Assembly: GCA_900545525.1 (NCBI GenBank)
Contig: UQZX01000019.1
Span: 1-57,099 of the forward strand
Length of the DNA stretch: 57,099 nucleotides
Source: an uncultured Prevotella sp.
Lineage (GTDB): Bacteria; Bacteroidota; Bacteroidia; Bacteroidales; Bacteroidaceae
Direction of reading: 5' to 3'
A program made the position numbers and the translations under genes. The notes beneath the pieces were generated by a model that saw nothing but the letters and a program-made list of their open reading frames with translations, had not been told where the DNA came from and did no database searches. Of this stretch, positions 56,116 through 57,099 are shown piece by piece; within the stretch, counting starts at the first letter, position 1; each line of letters opens with the position of its first letter.

Positions 56116-57000
56116 TTGGGTATCCTCACCGGACTGTTTGGTTATAGCAGGCAGTCATTCTATAGTCATAAGGCAGAGGATGATTTTACAGAGAATGCGC
56201 TTGAGCCATTGATTGTAGAAAAGGCGACGGAATATCGTAAGGACAATCCAGGACTGGGCTGTACCAAGCTGTATTTCATCATTAAGAAGATGTTTGAAGA
56301 TACTGGCTGTATGCCTGGGCGTGATGCTTTTATCGAATTGCTCCGTCGCAATCATCTTATGGTGCAGATAAAACGTCGAAGGCACTACAAGACGACCGAT
56401 TCGGGACATCATTATCACAAGTATGAGAATCTTATCAAGGAGATTGTTCCGATGCGTCCTAATGAGATATGGGTCAGTGATATAACATACGTGGAAACGC
56501 GAGAGGGTGTATGCTATCTTTCTCTCATCACGGACGCATACTCCCACAAGATTGTGAGTTGGGCATTAGGCCCCACATTGGAAACGACGTATCCTCTCGA
56601 AGCGTTGAAAATGGCTTTGAGTTCTGTAGATGAAGAAACTACAGCCCGACTCATCCACCATTCAGATCGCGGATGTCAGTATTGTAGCGACGCTTATGTC
56701 AAGGAACTGAAGAAACATAACATTTCCATCAGCATGACTCAAAGCGGAGACCCTTTGGAAAACGCTATCGCCGAGCGTGCGAATGGCATTCTAAAGACTG
56801 AATGGCTGTATAAAATGGTAATCCAGACACGGGAGGACTGCAAATCAGAACTTAGCCGTATCATACCATTTTACAATACGGAACGACCGCATATGAGTAT
56901 TGGAATGAAAACACCCGAAACCGTCCATAACCAAAGTGGACCGCAGAAGAGATGCTGGCGGAATCCCTGGGAACCGCCCCCTGCCAATGCTGGTGGATAG
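56116..57000 (+). CDS. IS3-family transposase orfB (integrase core)
   Basis: 294 residues from a TTG at 56116. The true product is probably the orfA-orfB fusion by frameshift upstream. HTH_21-type start GILTGLFGYSRQSFY, then the DDE core: first D in NEIWVSDITYVE, second in LIHHSDRGCQYCS, and E in GDPLENAIAERANG. The C terminus has PFYNTERPHMSIGMKTPE. The catalytic residues are intact even though orfA upstream has a stop codon, so this copy may be inactive unless helped in trans. Confidence 0.9.
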   Translation: MGILTGLFGYSRQSFYSHKAEDDFTENALEPLIVEKATEYRKDNPGLGCTKLYFIIKKMFEDTGCMPGRDAFIELLRRNHLMVQIKRRRHYKTTDSGHHYHKYENLIKEIVPMRPNEIWVSDITYVETREGVCYLSLITDAYSHKIVSWALGPTLETTYPLEALKMALSSVDEETTARLIHHSDRGCQYCSDAYVKELKKHNISISMTQSGDPLENAIAERANGILKTEWLYKMVIQTREDCKSELSRIIPFYNTERPHMSIGMKTPETVHNQSGPQKRCWRNPWEPPPANAGG

Positions 57001-57099
57001 GTTTTCTTAGCCATGATGCACTGCCTGAAATGATAAAGCGAGACCACTTCGCAAAATGCCCTCGCCCATAAACACAGTTTCAGTGTAGTGCAGAAACCT

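Larger units (their letters stand above)
55595..57099 (+). mobile_element. IS3-family insertion sequence (right end outside window)
   Basis: A likely left end TGAACTAGAAAAAGTTGTC begins near 55595, of the TGnnCTnnnnAAAAAGTT type seen in Bacteroidota IS3 elements. It holds an orfA/orfB pair in overlapping frames. The matching right end was not found before the window stops. It borders the truncated gene to the left. Confidence 0.8.

Overview
The window reads as a chromosomal segment of a Bacteroidales bacterium, most like Prevotella or a close relative (inference). The reasons are promoters of the Bacteroidota type (TAnnTTTGc at -7) ahead of many genes, a hybrid two-component regulator, the giant type IX secretion protein SprA next to ruvA, a dxs-trkA-trkH cluster, a thiamine uptake operon with a TonB receptor and PnuT, and meso-diaminopimelate dehydrogenase. 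No rRNA, tRNA, CRISPR array or prophage was seen.

Layout. 0-7 kb: an orphan hybrid sensor/regulator facing a response regulator-histidine kinase pair. 7-11.3 kb, minus strand: a RecD-like helicase, rmuC and a purine permease. 11.3-13.2 kb, plus strand: a small membrane protein, a DUF3822 protein and rsmD. 13.5-23.2 kb, minus strand: ruvA, sprA and a PafA-type phosphatase. 23.9-29.3 kb, plus strand: parC, a DUF3316 protein, an S41 peptidase lipoprotein and an orphan FecE-like ATPase. 29.4-37.5 kb, minus strand: a PIF1/Dda-like helicase, then dxs-trkA-trkH-manA. 38.1-40.6 kb: a secreted C1 aminopeptidase and ddh, convergent. 40.8-44.8 kb, minus strand: a TPP riboswitch, TonB receptor, pnuT and thiamine pyrophosphokinase. 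45.5-48.8 kb, plus strand: glyS, an FKBP lipoprotein gene that looks mosaic, and an AT-rich lipoprotein gene. 49-51.7 kb: a possible small RNA, a MATE exporter and an rRNA/tRNA methyltransferase. 52-57 kb: an AT-rich accessory end with a nuclease-like gene and a sacsin/NO VEIN-like DUF3883 gene, cut off at its 5' end by an IS3-family element.

Genes that work together. The riboswitch, receptor, PnuT and pyrophosphokinase form one thiamine salvage unit: outer-membrane uptake, inner-membrane uptake, then trapping as thiamine pyrophosphate. TrkH and TrkA form a potassium uptake system. The two accessory genes at 52-55.6 kb are translationally coupled and both carry PD-(D/E)XK-like cores. They look like the remains of a defence-type operon.

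Most intergenic gaps carry repeats. There are arrays of short palindromic modules in three places, a 31-bp inverted repeat pair before glyS, a 40-bp hairpin inside the thiamine operon, a six-fold 9-nt array of palindromic heptamers after sprA, and an inverted-repeat element between the peptidase and ddh genes. The most unusual structure is the FKBP gene. It turns AT-rich halfway, and a frameshifted copy of its 3' end lies 1 kb downstream, beyond the AT-rich lipoprotein gene.
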